Shown piece by piece: positions 9,414-18,064 of a stretch of 64,000 nucleotides of DNA. The notes beneath the pieces are model-generated. The model had not been told where the DNA came from, searched no databases, and was given only the letters and a program-made list of their open reading frames with translations. Made by a program: the position numbers and the translations under genes. The DNA is from Bacillus cereus (lineage in GTDB: Bacteria > Bacillota > Bacilli > Bacillales > Bacillaceae_G): positions 2,605,001 through 2,669,000 of the forward strand of contig NZ_CP089518.1 in NCBI RefSeq assembly GCF_025917685.1. The letters are read 5' to 3'. The stretch's first letter is position 1, and the number at the start of each line of letters is the position of its first letter.

Positions 9414-9742
9414 TTATATTCTCCCTTCATTTGCACTGCTTACTATAAAGTGTAAATGAATTGTTTTATAGCTCATATTGATTCATCTTTCATTTATCTT
9501 ACACGCTTGTAAGATTTCTAAAAAAACAGATAATAAATCCACTTTCAAACTATAATCGATGTATATCTATCTTATAATATTTGTATAGTGGTATGAAATA
9601 CAATGCTTCTTATTTCTAGTCGCTGAAACAACTTGTATTCTTTATTAGCAACATGCAATATATTATAAAGAATAACTATACAACTTCAAAACAATGAATA
9701 ACAACTTATACTTCACCAGTAAAATCAAAAAGTAAATAGCAC
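9414..9742. promoter_or_regulatory. Intergenic region with promoter of the Bce-type operon
   Basis: This AT-rich gap holds the palindrome at 9496-9515 and, just downstream on the minus strand, a TGAAAG / 16 bp / TATAAA promoter-like pair before the ATPase gene. I found no open reading frame with a ribosome binding site in the rest (about 9520-9740). Confidence 0.5.
9496..9515 (-). promoter_or_regulatory. BceR-type operator palindrome
   Basis: The sequence ATCTTACAAGCGTGTAAGAT is a perfect inverted repeat with 8-bp arms and a 4-nt spacer. Its core TTACA-N4-TGTAA fits the binding consensus I recall for BceR-like regulators (TNACA-N4-TGTAA). It lies 83 nt upstream of the ATPase start, just before the predicted -35 element. 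Confidence 0.75.
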
Positions 9743-9780
9743 GTAAAAAAGCTCAGAGTTTTAACTCTAAGCTTTTTTAC
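9743..9780. terminator. Terminator of the GNAT gene
   Basis: The stem GTAAAAAAGCT...AGCTTTTTTAC with a short inner stem ends the leftward GNAT transcript from 10398. The U run is in the stem arm on either strand. Confidence 0.85.
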
Positions 9781-9804
9781 AATTTCATTGCATTATAGCT
9801 CCCT

Positions 9805-10398
9805 TTAAAGAGCAATATTTTTTATCCACTCTGATTTACTCAATAGATAATGATTATATAGTTGGTTTTCTATCATCTGTTGGCTCATATAAGTAAACCC
9901 GCATTTTTCAATAACTTTATTTGACGGTACGTTGTTAATTAAAGCAATTGCGTTAAGGACATCTACATTTGTATTTTTAAACAAATAATCAATTAACCCT
10001 TTAGTCACTTTCGTAGCGTAACCATTATTTTGATACTCGCTTGAAATAGCATACATAATTTCTCTATTCGGTAATGGAAGTTCTTCTTTAATACCTGTAC
10101 AGCACCATCCAATAAATTCATTTGTATCTTTTATAAATACTCCCAGTTTTAAAAAATGACCGTCTATGTTTGATGAATTTGTAGCAGCATCAAGAAATAC
10201 TTTATTTTCTGGTATTTCATAATTTGTAACCCAATTTACCCGTTGTTCTTTTGTTGATTTCCAGTCTGGCAAAAACTTTTCTATTTCCGGTTGATTCGAT
10301 ATTTTATAAATACTCTCCGCATCTTTGATGGGAAATTCTTGTAAGTATATATCACCACAATCTATTCTAAATAACTTAGTCAAATTTTCTTCTCCCAT
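9805..10398 (-). CDS. GNAT N-acetyltransferase (RimJ/RimL-like)
   Basis: 197 residues of the acetyltransferase_3 type. An N-terminal substrate lobe is followed by the acetyl-CoA region (MYAISSEYQNNGYATKVTKGLIDYLF) and the typical IALINNVPSNKVIEKCGF block. These proteins acetylate protein N-termini, antibiotics or small amines; the substrate is unknown. GGGGGA precedes the ATG. Single-gene unit with its own terminator. Confidence 0.85.
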   Translation of the reverse strand: MGEENLTKLFRIDCGDIYLQEFPIKDAESIYKISNQPEIEKFLPDWKSTKEQRVNWVTNYEIPENKVFLDAATNSSNIDGHFLKLGVFIKDTNEFIGWCCTGIKEELPLPNREIMYAISSEYQNNGYATKVTKGLIDYLFKNTNVDVLNAIALINNVPSNKVIEKCGFTYMSQQMIENQLYNHYLLSKSEWIKNIAL

Positions 10399-10475
10399 GA
10401 TAATCCCCCTTAATCCCGTGTAAAATTCAATTGTTATAGCTACCTCCTAGCTAGAGTGAGGTAGCTATAACTTTA

Positions 10476-12104
10476 TTAAAGTGCCTTAATCTGCTTCGTA
10501 AGTTCTATAAATCGTTCGTCAAGTTCTTTATATCCCTTGTCCTTAGAAGTTAAAAAGCTTAATTTACCTAATACTTCTTGTCTCTCTGTTTCTAACGTTA
10601 AACGTAGCTCTTCAATTTCATCTCTTGTTTTAGTAGGTTCTTCTAGCTGCTTTTGTATCGTATTGTTTAAAAACACGAGTTTTGTGTTAGTTGTTTTCTC
10701 TAGAAAATATCGATCGTGGGAAACGATAACGAGTGTTCCGTTGTACTCAGCTAATGTATTTTCAAGTTGTTCACGTGAAGGAAGATCAAGGTGATTCGTA
10801 GGTTCATCTAGAATAAGTACATCTTTTTCATCCAAAATATAAGCCATTAGCTTACATTTTACTCGTTCACCCATACTCATATGCTGAATCGGCTCTTTCC
10901 ATTGAGAAGCTTGGAACCCTAAATGTTTCATTAAATTTTGTACTTTTCCTCTTTCTTCAAACGTCTCTTTAAAAAATAAATTTTCTGGTGTTTTATCAAG
11001 CGGTAAATCAAAAACTTCTTGTGTTAAATAACCGATGTTTGCAGATGGTGAAATCCATACTTCTCCTTGCACAGTTTCCGTTCCCATAATCATCTTCAAT
11101 AAAGTTGTTTTCCCGCTACCATTCGGCCCAATAATCGCAACCTTCTCACCGTGCTGAATTGTAAAATTAACGTTTTCAAATAATGTCCGATTGTTAAATT
11201 CTTTCCGCAATTGTTTTACTTCTAAGAAACGTTTTCCTACTTTTTTACTCGCTTGAATAGAGAATTCAACTGAATACTCCTCTTTCACACGTTCTACTTT
11301 CGTTTTCTCCAGCTCTTTTTCGAGACGTTTTCGTTTTGACTTCACTTGTGCATCCATTCGCTTCGCCTTTACACGATAGAATTCTTTCACTCCTTCTTGT
11401 TTTGTAGACTGCGCATGTGCCTTTTGTGACCATGAACTTAATTCTTTTATATGAGTTTCTACTTGTTCTATCTTTTTTTGTTGTTTTTCATATTCACGCT
11501 GCTGCGTCATTCTTTTATGCTCACGAGCTTTCATATAACTCGTATAATTCCCGCTATGGTCAATTAATTTCTTATCCTCAATTGACCATATTCTTGTTGC
11601 GACAACATCTAAAAAATATCGATCATGCGATACGACGATAACTGTACCTCTCATATTTTTGATTTGTTTAATGAGAAATTCCGTACTCATCTCATCTAAA
11701 TGATTTGTCGGTTCGTCTAATATTAATACATTAGGATTTCCAGCAAATCCTTTTGCTAATCGAACTTTTAGCTTTTCACCACCACTTAAAGTTAGAAAAT
11801 CGTTCGTTGGCACGCCCCATTTTGCAAGAAGCTCGGCTTCTTTTGCAATCATATCCTTACTAACAAAAGATTCTTTTTCTTGTTCAACATATGCTGTTGT
11901 CATATTCATTTGCATCCATTCAACAGTACCTTTTGATGGTTCAATCTTCCCATTTATTAATTGAAGTAACGTTGATTTACCAGCCCCGTTTTTACCAATT
12001 AATCCGATAATATCCCCTTGTCTTACTGTCACATTCATTTTCTCTAACAAAGTATTTTCCTTTATTTCAACATAAACATCATTTAATTTTAATAGTTCTT
12101 TCAT
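10476..12104 (-). CDS. ABC-F type ribosomal protection protein
   Basis: 542 residues with two ATPase domains and no membrane segments. The first has GKNGAGKST and LSGGEKLKVRLAKG, the second GPNGSGKTT and MSMGERVKCK; both have LDEPTNHLD. A charged linker of about 75 residues between the domains (approximately 190-265) is the P-site/antibiotic-reaching arm in this family (Vml, Vga, Msr, Lsa). Such proteins dislodge macrolide, lincosamide, streptogramin or pleuromutilin drugs from the ribosome. I start at 12104 with an AAAGGG site; the longer frame to 12149 runs through the attenuator terminator. Regulation by the leader at 12134-12325 is described separately. Confidence 0.9.
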   Translation of the reverse strand: MKELLKLNDVYVEIKENTLLEKMNVTVRQGDIIGLIGKNGAGKSTLLQLINGKIEPSKGTVEWMQMNMTTAYVEQEKESFVSKDMIAKEAELLAKWGVPTNDFLTLSGGEKLKVRLAKGFAGNPNVLILDEPTNHLDEMSTEFLIKQIKNMRGTVIVVSHDRYFLDVVATRIWSIEDKKLIDHSGNYTSYMKAREHKRMTQQREYEKQQKKIEQVETHIKELSSWSQKAHAQSTKQEGVKEFYRVKAKRMDAQVKSKRKRLEKELEKTKVERVKEEYSVEFSIQASKKVGKRFLEVKQLRKEFNNRTLFENVNFTIQHGEKVAIIGPNGSGKTTLLKMIMGTETVQGEVWISPSANIGYLTQEVFDLPLDKTPENLFFKETFEERGKVQNLMKHLGFQASQWKEPIQHMSMGERVKCKLMAYILDEKDVLILDEPTNHLDLPSREQLENTLAEYNGTLVIVSHDRYFLEKTTNTKLVFLNNTIQKQLEEPTKTRDEIEELRLTLETERQEVLGKLSFLTSKDKGYKELDERFIELTKQIKAL

Positions 12105-12133
12105 AATACCGATCCCTTTCATTAAGGGAGAAT

Positions 12134-12166
12134 AAAAAAATCCTCCCAAATAAATTTGGCAGGATT
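12134..12166 (-). terminator. Attenuator terminator upstream of the ABC-F gene
   Basis: On the minus strand AATCCT-G-CCAAAT loops to ATTTGG-G-AGGATT and runs into seven T residues. Its 5' arm overlaps the antiterminator segment 12161-12170. Confidence 0.85.
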
Positions 12167-12307
12167 AGTCGTTAAAATATTTATACCCAAATAAGCTATT
12201 GCGCAACATAAATAGCAATACCGTTGTATGGAAATTGGGCAGACTAATCCTATTTTTTAGAAATTGAAATTTATTTCATTTCAACATTTAAAAATAAGAT
12301 TAGTTAA

Positions 12308-12325
12308 TCATCGTCCACCCATCAT
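12308..12325 (-). CDS. Leader peptide candidate MMGGR (attenuation uORF)
   Basis: Five codons then TGA, with GAAAGGA directly before the first ATG; the second ATG is better spaced. A second minimal frame MIN (12300-12311) overlaps it. Their position at the start of pairing segment 1 is the reason for calling it a leader; the peptide itself has no distinguishing sequence. Confidence 0.5.
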   Translation of the reverse strand: MMGGR

Positions 12326-12348
12326 TCCTTTCCGTCGTTAGTAACCAT

Positions 12349-12377
12349 ATTGTACCATGATAGTACTGTATGAGTAA
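12349..12377 (-). promoter_or_regulatory. Promoter of the ABC-F leader
   Basis: An extended -10 element (TGGTACAAT, -10 at 12349-12354) is preceded at 17 bp by the weak -35 TTACTC (12372-12377). Transcription would begin about 15-20 nt before the leader peptide. Confidence 0.5.
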
Positions 12378-12582
12378 ATGCAATTATATGTGCTATTATA
12401 ATGATTGCTTTCTTCTAGGTCTATTTATCATTTCTTAACTTCATATGAAACAAGCATACATTACACTTGTTGTACTACTCCTTTAAATTTCTCTAATAAT
12501 AAACTTCTACGCACTACCTCTTATATAATTTTTATATAAATTTATGATTAATTTTATATTATACATACTACATTTCAGTTCT

Positions 12583-12588
12583 TATAAT
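12583..12588 (+). promoter_or_regulatory. Predicted -10 of the aldo/keto reductase gene
   Basis: TATAAT at 12583-12588 with TATACA 17 bp upstream (4 of 6 to the -35 consensus). The stretch 12378-12560 between the two divergent promoters shows no further feature. Confidence 0.45.
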
Positions 12589-12619
12589 AAAGTTATCATT
12601 TTTAAGGAGGGATTCTACA

Positions 12620-13609
12620 ATGGAATTTAGCAAACTCGGAAACAGTGGATTAACAGTAAGTAAGATTGCATATGGAAACTGGATAAACCATGGTGGAAAA
12701 GTAAATGAAAATACTGCAAATGATTGTGTGAACGCCGCACTAGATGTCGGTATTACAACCTTCGATACTGCTGATGTTTATTCGGACACTATTGCCGAGG
12801 AAGTACTTGGTCGCTCTTTGAAAGGAATACGCCGAGAAAGTATAGAACTTTGTACAAAAGTATGCCATCCGACCGGACCTGGAAAAAATGATCGAGGTTT
12901 ATCACGAAAACATATTATAGAAAATTGTAATGCATCGTTACAACGGCTACATACAGACTACATTGATGTCTATTATGCACATCGATTCGATACAACAACT
13001 CCTCTTGAAGAAACAATGTTAGCTTTCTCAGATCTTGTAAGACAAGGTAAAGTCCTTTATTTAGGTATAAGTGAATGGACATCGGAGCAAATCACACGCG
13101 GTGCAGCACTTGCCCGAGAATTGAACATTCCTCTTATTGCTAGCCAGCCTCAATATTCGATGTTGTGGCGAGTGATCGAAACAGACATAATACCTACATG
13201 TCAACGTGAAGGACTTGGTCAAGTTGTTTGGTCTCCCCTCGCACAAGGTATTCTCACTGGAAAATATCAACCAGGTAAACCAATCCCTGCCCAATCACGT
13301 GCTAACTCGGATGCTGGAAAACCGTTTTTTGACAAACTGGTGCAACGTTGGATGAGTGATGATGTGCTTACTGCTATCCAGAAACTTAACCCTATTGCAC
13401 AAGAAATTAACCTTACCCTATCTCAACTCGCAATTGCTTGGGTGTTACAAAATCCAGCTGTTTCTTCTGCAATTATTGGTGCTTCAAATCCGGAACAAAT
13501 AAGAGAAAACGTAGTTGCTACTAGTGTTAAATTGCAACCTGAAATTATGAATCAGATTGATAGTGTATTAAAAGGTTTCGCTGAGTATGATCCTAGCAAA
13601 ACAGGTTGA
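12620..13609 (+). CDS. Aldo/keto reductase (AKR, Kv-beta/YhdN-like)
   Basis: 329-residue TIM-barrel oxidoreductase using NADPH. The catalytic Asp49, Tyr54 (FDTADVY) and Lys80 (CTKV) are present, with the family histidine in YYAHRFD. The C-terminal AIIGASNPEQIREN block binds the cofactor. It most resembles the AKR11/12-type group near voltage-gated channel beta subunits; the natural substrate is unknown. AAGGAGGG gives the start. A LysR regulator is encoded convergently on the other side, not divergently, so control by it is uncertain. Confidence 0.9.
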   Translation: MEFSKLGNSGLTVSKIAYGNWINHGGKVNENTANDCVNAALDVGITTFDTADVYSDTIAEEVLGRSLKGIRRESIELCTKVCHPTGPGKNDRGLSRKHIIENCNASLQRLHTDYIDVYYAHRFDTTTPLEETMLAFSDLVRQGKVLYLGISEWTSEQITRGAALARELNIPLIASQPQYSMLWRVIETDIIPTCQREGLGQVVWSPLAQGILTGKYQPGKPIPAQSRANSDAGKPFFDKLVQRWMSDDVLTAIQKLNPIAQEINLTLSQLAIAWVLQNPAVSSAIIGASNPEQIRENVVATSVKLQPEIMNQIDSVLKGFAEYDPSKTG

Positions 13610-13659
13610 ACCATGAGTAAGTTTTACCTATAAATAAACACCCTTTCCCAACTTCCCAC

Positions 13660-13684
13660 AGCCCATCCTATAAAGATGGGCCTT
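13660..13684 (+). terminator. Terminator of the aldo/keto reductase gene
   Basis: GCCCATC-N7-GATGGGC followed by CTTTACTTTT on the plus strand. It overlaps the end of the convergent LysR gene. Confidence 0.7.
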
Positions 13685-14568
13685 TACTTTTCAAATTCAA
13701 GTTGTGAAGTCTTATAAATCTCTCTAACAACTGCTAAGAAGTTCTCGAGAACGACAGACTTTTCATCTTGTCTCCATCCAGCGTATAAGTTTATCTCCGG
13801 TGTATGTTCCTGAATGTCTTTATACATGACTCCCGATTTTTTATAACTTTCCACCGATGATGGAACGACAGAAATCCCCATTCCTGCTGCAACTAAATTA
13901 ACAATCGTCTGCATTTGAATTGCTTCTTGAACAATATTTAAACTTACTCCATGTTCCCAAAAGTAACTAATAATTAAATCATAAAAGTTAGTACCGAAAT
14001 GACGAGGAAATAAAACAAATGGTTCATCTACTAGTTCTTTAATAGAAATATTAGGTAACGAAATTAATGGGTGGTCTTCATGTAAAACCAATTTTAAACG
14101 TTCTTTAGAACAAACTTCAGAAGACAATATTTCATTATTCTGCTTAGAACGAATAAATCCAATATGAATTTGTTTTTCATAGAGTGCTTTTATTTGCTGG
14201 TCTGTTGTCATCTCGCGTAATATAAGCTGAATGTTAGGAAACCGTTCTCGAAATGTTTTTAATATGTTTATAACCGTTTCTGTAGAATCGACAAAACCGA
14301 TGATTAAATGCCCGATTTTTCCTTCCTCTACAAGCTGAGTTTCTTTAATCGTTCTTTCTACTTGAAGTAGCGTTTGTCGCGCACCTTCTAAAAATATTTT
14401 CCCAGCATCGGTAAGCTCAACCATTCTCTTTGTTCGATGAAAAAGTTGGACCCCTAATTCATCTTCTAATTTGCGAATTTCTTGGCTTAAAGGAGGTTGC
14501 GCCATCATAAGACGTTCTGCTGCACGACTAAAGTTTAATTCTTCTGCTACTGTTATGAAATATCTCAT
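13684..14568 (-). CDS. LysR family transcriptional regulator
   Basis: Helix-turn-helix at residues 1-60 (LNFSRAAERLMMAQPPLSQEIRKLEDELG) and a C-terminal periplasmic-binding-like effector domain. The ATG at 14568 gives 294 residues but begins inside the first helix, and its only good ribosome site (GAAAGGAG, 14593-14600) is 24 nt away. In frame upstream, ATA at 14581-14583 would add IDIRK before MRYF and lies 9 nt from that site, giving the usual LysR N-terminus. The likely start is therefore an ATA codon, or the gene is weakened by loss of an ATG. Target unknown. Confidence 0.87.
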   Translation of the reverse strand: MRYFITVAEELNFSRAAERLMMAQPPLSQEIRKLEDELGVQLFHRTKRMVELTDAGKIFLEGARQTLLQVERTIKETQLVEEGKIGHLIIGFVDSTETVINILKTFRERFPNIQLILREMTTDQQIKALYEKQIHIGFIRSKQNNEILSSEVCSKERLKLVLHEDHPLISLPNISIKELVDEPFVLFPRHFGTNFYDLIISYFWEHGVSLNIVQEAIQMQTIVNLVAAGMGISVVPSSVESYKKSGVMYKDIQEHTPEINLYAGWRQDEKSVVLENFLAVVREIYKTSQLEFEK

Positions 14569-14701
14569 TTTACGAATATCTATTTCAATACACTCCTTTC
14601 ATTAACAAGTAATAAAAGACTCTCTTTTATCTTTAACGGTATCGCTTTGCTTCTCTTATGTAAATAATCTTTCATTCTGGAAATTTATCAATGGTACAAA
14701 A

Positions 14702-14740
14702 TAAGGCTAAAAAACTTTAAATATAAGTTTTTTAGCCTTA
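14702..14740 (-). terminator. Terminator of the two-component operon
   Basis: AAGGCTAAAAAACTT loops to AAGTTTTTTAGCCTT, 8 nt beyond the kinase stop. Confidence 0.85.
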
Positions 14741-14747
14741 ATCACTT

Positions 14748-15731
14748 TTACACATTACAAAATTTAATTCGTACAACGGTACCTTTACCAACTTCTGAAT
14801 GGATCTCTACATTATGTCCTAATTGTTTTGTAATCTCATATACAAGATATAGTCCCATCCCCGTTGACTCTTTAAAATCTCTACCATTTTCTCCTGTAAA
14901 GAAAGGTTTAAACACTCTTGGTAAATCTTGCTTCGGTATCCCTACGCCACTATCGGCAATTTCAAGTACAATATTATTACCTTCCTTACAAGCTTTCACT
15001 TTAATCTTTTCTCTACTACCTGATGAGTATTTAATTGCATTCGATATAATTTGTCCAATTAAAAATTGTAACCATTTCGCATCACTTTCTACAGTAATAC
15101 CCTTATCAATTTCAAGCTCTGGATATACGAAATTCCGGATAAAAAAGCGTTTGTGTTCATGTACAGAATCATTCACTATTTTATGTAGTTGTACTCTTTC
15201 TACATAAAAATCTTGTGTAAATGCCTCTAAACGTGCGACATACAGTGCCATCTCTAACCCCTTTTTCAGCCTATCTGTTTCCTCATTAATACTTTCAAAG
15301 CGCGGATCCGCTTCATCTTGTGTAATTAATTCTATTACAGATAAAGGTGTTTTCATTTGATGAATCCACTGATTCATAAATGTTAAATGATCATTATTTT
15401 TTCTCTCTTGTAACTGGAGCTGATTTTGATAATGTCGATATTGTACTTCGAGCAAATCTTGGAGAGCAGTAGATAAAACTGCAAAATCAGATTTTTGAAC
15501 AGATTCATCCAAAGATTGCAACGGATTTGCTAAACGCTCATAAAAAGATCGATGTGTAAAATAACGAAATACTAAATAACTTACCATAAAAAAAGCACCT
15601 AAAAACATTGCATATAATGCCGTTGAAATATGATTATGCCCATCAAACCAATAAACTAAGAATACGGCTAATAGTTGGATCGCAGTAAAACAAATAAGGG
15701 GTATATGATCACGTATAAACAACCTTATCAT
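14748..15731 (-). CDS. Bce-type intramembrane-sensing histidine kinase
   Basis: 327 residues with two transmembrane helices near the N-terminus (about 10-30 and 37-56) joined by only a few extracellular residues, then HisKA with His124 in WIHQMKTPL, and HATPase_c (NAIKYSS, IADSGVGIP, TGMGLYL). This short-loop type does not bind peptide itself but reads the state of a BceAB-like transporter. The start at 15731 overlaps the regulator stop in an ATGA. It probably partners with the transporter 5.3 kb downstream. Confidence 0.9.
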   Translation of the reverse strand: MIRLFIRDHIPLICFTAIQLLAVFLVYWFDGHNHISTALYAMFLGAFFMVSYLVFRYFTHRSFYERLANPLQSLDESVQKSDFAVLSTALQDLLEVQYRHYQNQLQLQERKNNDHLTFMNQWIHQMKTPLSVIELITQDEADPRFESINEETDRLKKGLEMALYVARLEAFTQDFYVERVQLHKIVNDSVHEHKRFFIRNFVYPELEIDKGITVESDAKWLQFLIGQIISNAIKYSSGSREKIKVKACKEGNNIVLEIADSGVGIPKQDLPRVFKPFFTGENGRDFKESTGMGLYLVYEITKQLGHNVEIHSEVGKGTVVRIKFCNV

Positions 15732-16435
15732 TTTTCCATACCAGTATCCCAAGTAATATGCAATCTATATCCAACACTACGAATTGTTTCAATTGCTCCT
15801 TCAATTTGTAACGTTTTTAACTTTTTACGCACACGTGTTGTATTTACACTTAATGTATTATCATCTACATAGGATTCACTATCCCATAATTTATTTAATA
15901 ATACTTCCCTACTCACAACACGCGGATAGTTTTTCATTAACATCTCTAATAAAATGGCTTCGTTTCTCGTTATATCAATCTCTTGATTCCTAAGTTTTAA
16001 TACAAGTCTTTCGGGATATAAACTAAGACCTTGTTGCTCAACCATTCGTTCTTCTAATTTCGGTGCATAGTCTCCATAAGCACGTCTTAAATGACTACGA
16101 ATTTTCGCCATTACAACTTCATAATGAAACGGCTTCGGAATAAAATCATCGCCACCATTTTCTAACGCCATAACTTGATCCATCGTACCTTCACGGGCCG
16201 AAATAAATAAAATCGGACATGTAGAAACCCCGCGAATTTGACGACACCAATAGTAACCATCAAAACTTGGTAAATTAATATCTAATAAAACTAACTCTGG
16301 TTGTTCTTCTAAAAAAATGTCTAATACATTTTGAAAATCTGATACAATAATTCCTTCATAACCGTATTTCGCAACATATGTTGATAAAAGCTCCGCAATT
16401 TTCATATCATCTTCTACAATCATAATTTTGACCAT
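15728..16435 (-). CDS. OmpR-family response regulator (BceR-like)
   Basis: 235 residues: receiver domain with phospho-acceptor Asp52 (LLDINLP) and conserved Lys in IPKPFHYEV, then a winged-helix DNA-binding domain with RSVGYRLH near the end. It is translationally coupled to the kinase gene. The palindrome at 9496-9515 is the predicted target; no such palindrome was found in front of this gene, so it may not regulate itself. Confidence 0.92.
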   Translation of the reverse strand: MVKIMIVEDDMKIAELLSTYVAKYGYEGIIVSDFQNVLDIFLEEQPELVLLDINLPSFDGYYWCRQIRGVSTCPILFISAREGTMDQVMALENGGDDFIPKPFHYEVVMAKIRSHLRRAYGDYAPKLEERMVEQQGLSLYPERLVLKLRNQEIDITRNEAILLEMLMKNYPRVVSREVLLNKLWDSESYVDDNTLSVNTTRVRKKLKTLQIEGAIETIRSVGYRLHITWDTGMEK

Positions 16436-16510
16436 TTCTGAACTCCTTTTTGATCCACAATATCAAATATACTTATATAAATACTACCTCTTTTCACAAA
16501 ATCCGTAAAA

Positions 16511-16550
16511 TAGAAAAAGGATACTTTTGTATAGGAGTATCCTTTTTCTA
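16511..16550. terminator. Bidirectional-looking terminator after the formamidase gene
   Basis: Stem TAGAAAAAGGATACT / AGTATCCTTTTTCTA followed on the minus strand by A/T sequence. It lies between the formamidase stop (16558) and the regulator start. Confidence 0.85.
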
Positions 16551-16557
16551 TTTTTTC

Positions 16558-17472
16558 TTATTTAATATGAAATTCACTTAGAGAAAATCCTAACTTCTCC
16601 ACATATTCTCTTCCTAGTTCCATCCGCGCCGTTTTTAGTGGATCCACAACTTGGCAAACTTTTAAATTACCTGCTGCTGATAATAAAAGAGTTGCATCAG
16701 CTTTAGACATTTCTAATTCTTCATGTAAAAATGTTACCATATTACGTACGGCGCGATTAGCTGCATCATCTAACAATTTCTCTGAAGCAATCGTCATTAT
16801 TTTTCCTTTTTGAATAGCCATTGGTAGAGGCCATTGCTTTCCTTTTATAGTTTGAACAGTTACAGTTACCTCACCAGCAACTTCAACCCCGCTAACACCA
16901 ATTTCACCATCACCCATCGCTGCGTGTAAATCACCTAATGCTAAAAGAGCACCAGGAACATTTACAGGTAATAATAACGTTGTCCCTTCCTTTATCTCTT
17001 TACAGTCCATATTCCCACCGTGATCATGCGGTGTACCACATGAAATACTCTCTTCTTTCGGCGCAGTACCAATTACCCCGATCATTGGATTAATCGGGAT
17101 TTGTAGTTCACTTGAAAACACAACATATTCATTATGTATTGAGACGACTTTCACTGTATTTTCATTTAACTCATCACCCATTACACCAAGATTCGCACCT
17201 GTAGTTAAAACGCCCTGCTCTGCAATTTTAATCTTTTCAATCGTTACAACTAATATATCACCAGGTTCGGCCCCTTTAATATATACTGGACCAGTCGCTG
17301 GATTAATCCGGTTCCAATCTAATTCTTGAAATACAACATCTTCGGAATCAATTTGATTTTCAAAGCAATCATATGTTTCAAATACAAGGCGACTCCCAAT
17401 TTCTACTTCCATACATGGTTTATTTTCTGGTGACATTGCGTAAATGCTATGTTCTTTATGAATTCGATACAT
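16558..17472 (-). CDS. Acetamidase/formamidase family protein
   Basis: 304 residues of the FmdA/AmdA family, which hydrolyse formamide or acetamide to ammonia and the acid. Family blocks seen are ATGPVYIKGAEPGDILVV, GTPHDHGGNMDCKEI (metal-binding acidic/histidine residues) and LALGDLHAAMGDGEISGVEV-like GDLHAAMGDGEIGVSG. No transporter or nitrogen regulator gene is next to it, and it forms a single-gene unit. Confidence 0.88.
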   Translation of the reverse strand: MYRIHKEHSIYAMSPENKPCMEVEIGSRLVFETYDCFENQIDSEDVVFQELDWNRINPATGPVYIKGAEPGDILVVTIEKIKIAEQGVLTTGANLGVMGDELNENTVKVVSIHNEYVVFSSELQIPINPMIGVIGTAPKEESISCGTPHDHGGNMDCKEIKEGTTLLLPVNVPGALLALGDLHAAMGDGEIGVSGVEVAGEVTVTVQTIKGKQWPLPMAIQKGKIMTIASEKLLDDAANRAVRNMVTFLHEELEMSKADATLLLSAAGNLKVCQVVDPLKTARMELGREYVEKLGFSLSEFHIK

Positions 17473-17628
17473 ATTATCTCTCTCCTTTTATATTGGTCTA
17501 CAATTACTAATTAGCTTTTTTCATAAAAGCTCCTTTTAATAATTAATGAATTTACATATAGAAAAGCACTTAGCTTATTTTCATACATACACTCTTTACT
17601 ATAACAGGTAAAGAAAGGTGGTATTACA

Positions 17629-18057
17629 ATGCCCCTTATTCCATACAACGAAAGTGACGTTGATTTACTAGCACGTTTAATCCGTGCTGAAGCTGAGGGC
17701 GAAGGACGACAAGGTGAACAACTTGTTGGCTGCGTTGTCGTAAATCGTGTGTTTTGTGATTGTTTAGATTTTAAAGAGCTTCGATCTGTGCGTGATGCAG
17801 TATATCAAAGCCCTGGCGGATTCGAAGCAGTTCAATACGGTTACTTTTATCAACGTGCCCGTGAATCAGAAAAAGAAATCGCAAGAAAAGTTTTACAAGG
17901 TGAATGGCGCTGGCCAGCACGATGGGCTCTTTGGTATTTTCGTCCAGTTGGAGCTTGTCCACCCGAATGGTATAATCAGCCGTTTGCAGGGCAATTTAAA
18001 AGCCATTGCTTTTACGAACCAAGTGGTGATGAATGTCCAAAAATGTATTCAAGATAG
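17629..18057 (+). CDS. cwlJ: Spore cortex-lytic hydrolase CwlJ
   Basis: 142-residue Hydrolase_2 family enzyme with the family motif LIRAEAEGEGRQGEQLVGCVVVNRV at the start and the WYFRPVGACPPEWYNQPFAG region at the end. CwlJ degrades muramic-lactam cortex peptidoglycan when spores germinate and lacks a signal peptide, being placed on the spore from the mother cell. B. cereus-group strains often carry two CwlJ proteins; with no gerQ nearby this is probably the second. A CATACATA element at 17582 is a faint SigE -10 match but no -35 was found. Confidence 0.92.
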   Translation: MPLIPYNESDVDLLARLIRAEAEGEGRQGEQLVGCVVVNRVFCDCLDFKELRSVRDAVYQSPGGFEAVQYGYFYQRARESEKEIARKVLQGEWRWPARWALWYFRPVGACPPEWYNQPFAGQFKSHCFYEPSGDECPKMYSR

Positions 18058-18064
18058 TAAAAAT

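Larger units (their letters stand above)
12134..12325 (-). ncRNA. Ribosome-mediated transcription attenuator of the ABC-F gene
   Basis: Four segments can be paired in two exclusive ways. Segment 1 (12293-12304) pairs with segment 2 (12243-12254) over 12 bp, leaving segment 3 free to form the terminator with segment 4. Alternatively segment 2 pairs with segment 3 (12242-12251 with 12161-12170, 10 bp) and blocks the terminator. A tiny reading frame (MMGGR, 12308-12325, with GAAAGGA before it) and an overlapping MIN frame end at or in segment 1, so a drug-stalled ribosome there would favour readthrough. This is the logic known for vml and similar ABC-F genes. Confidence 0.8.

Noticed and set aside
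17550..17600. SigE promoter of cwlJ
   Set aside because: CATACATA gives a -10-like string but no -35 at the right distance, so it is mentioned only in the gene entry.
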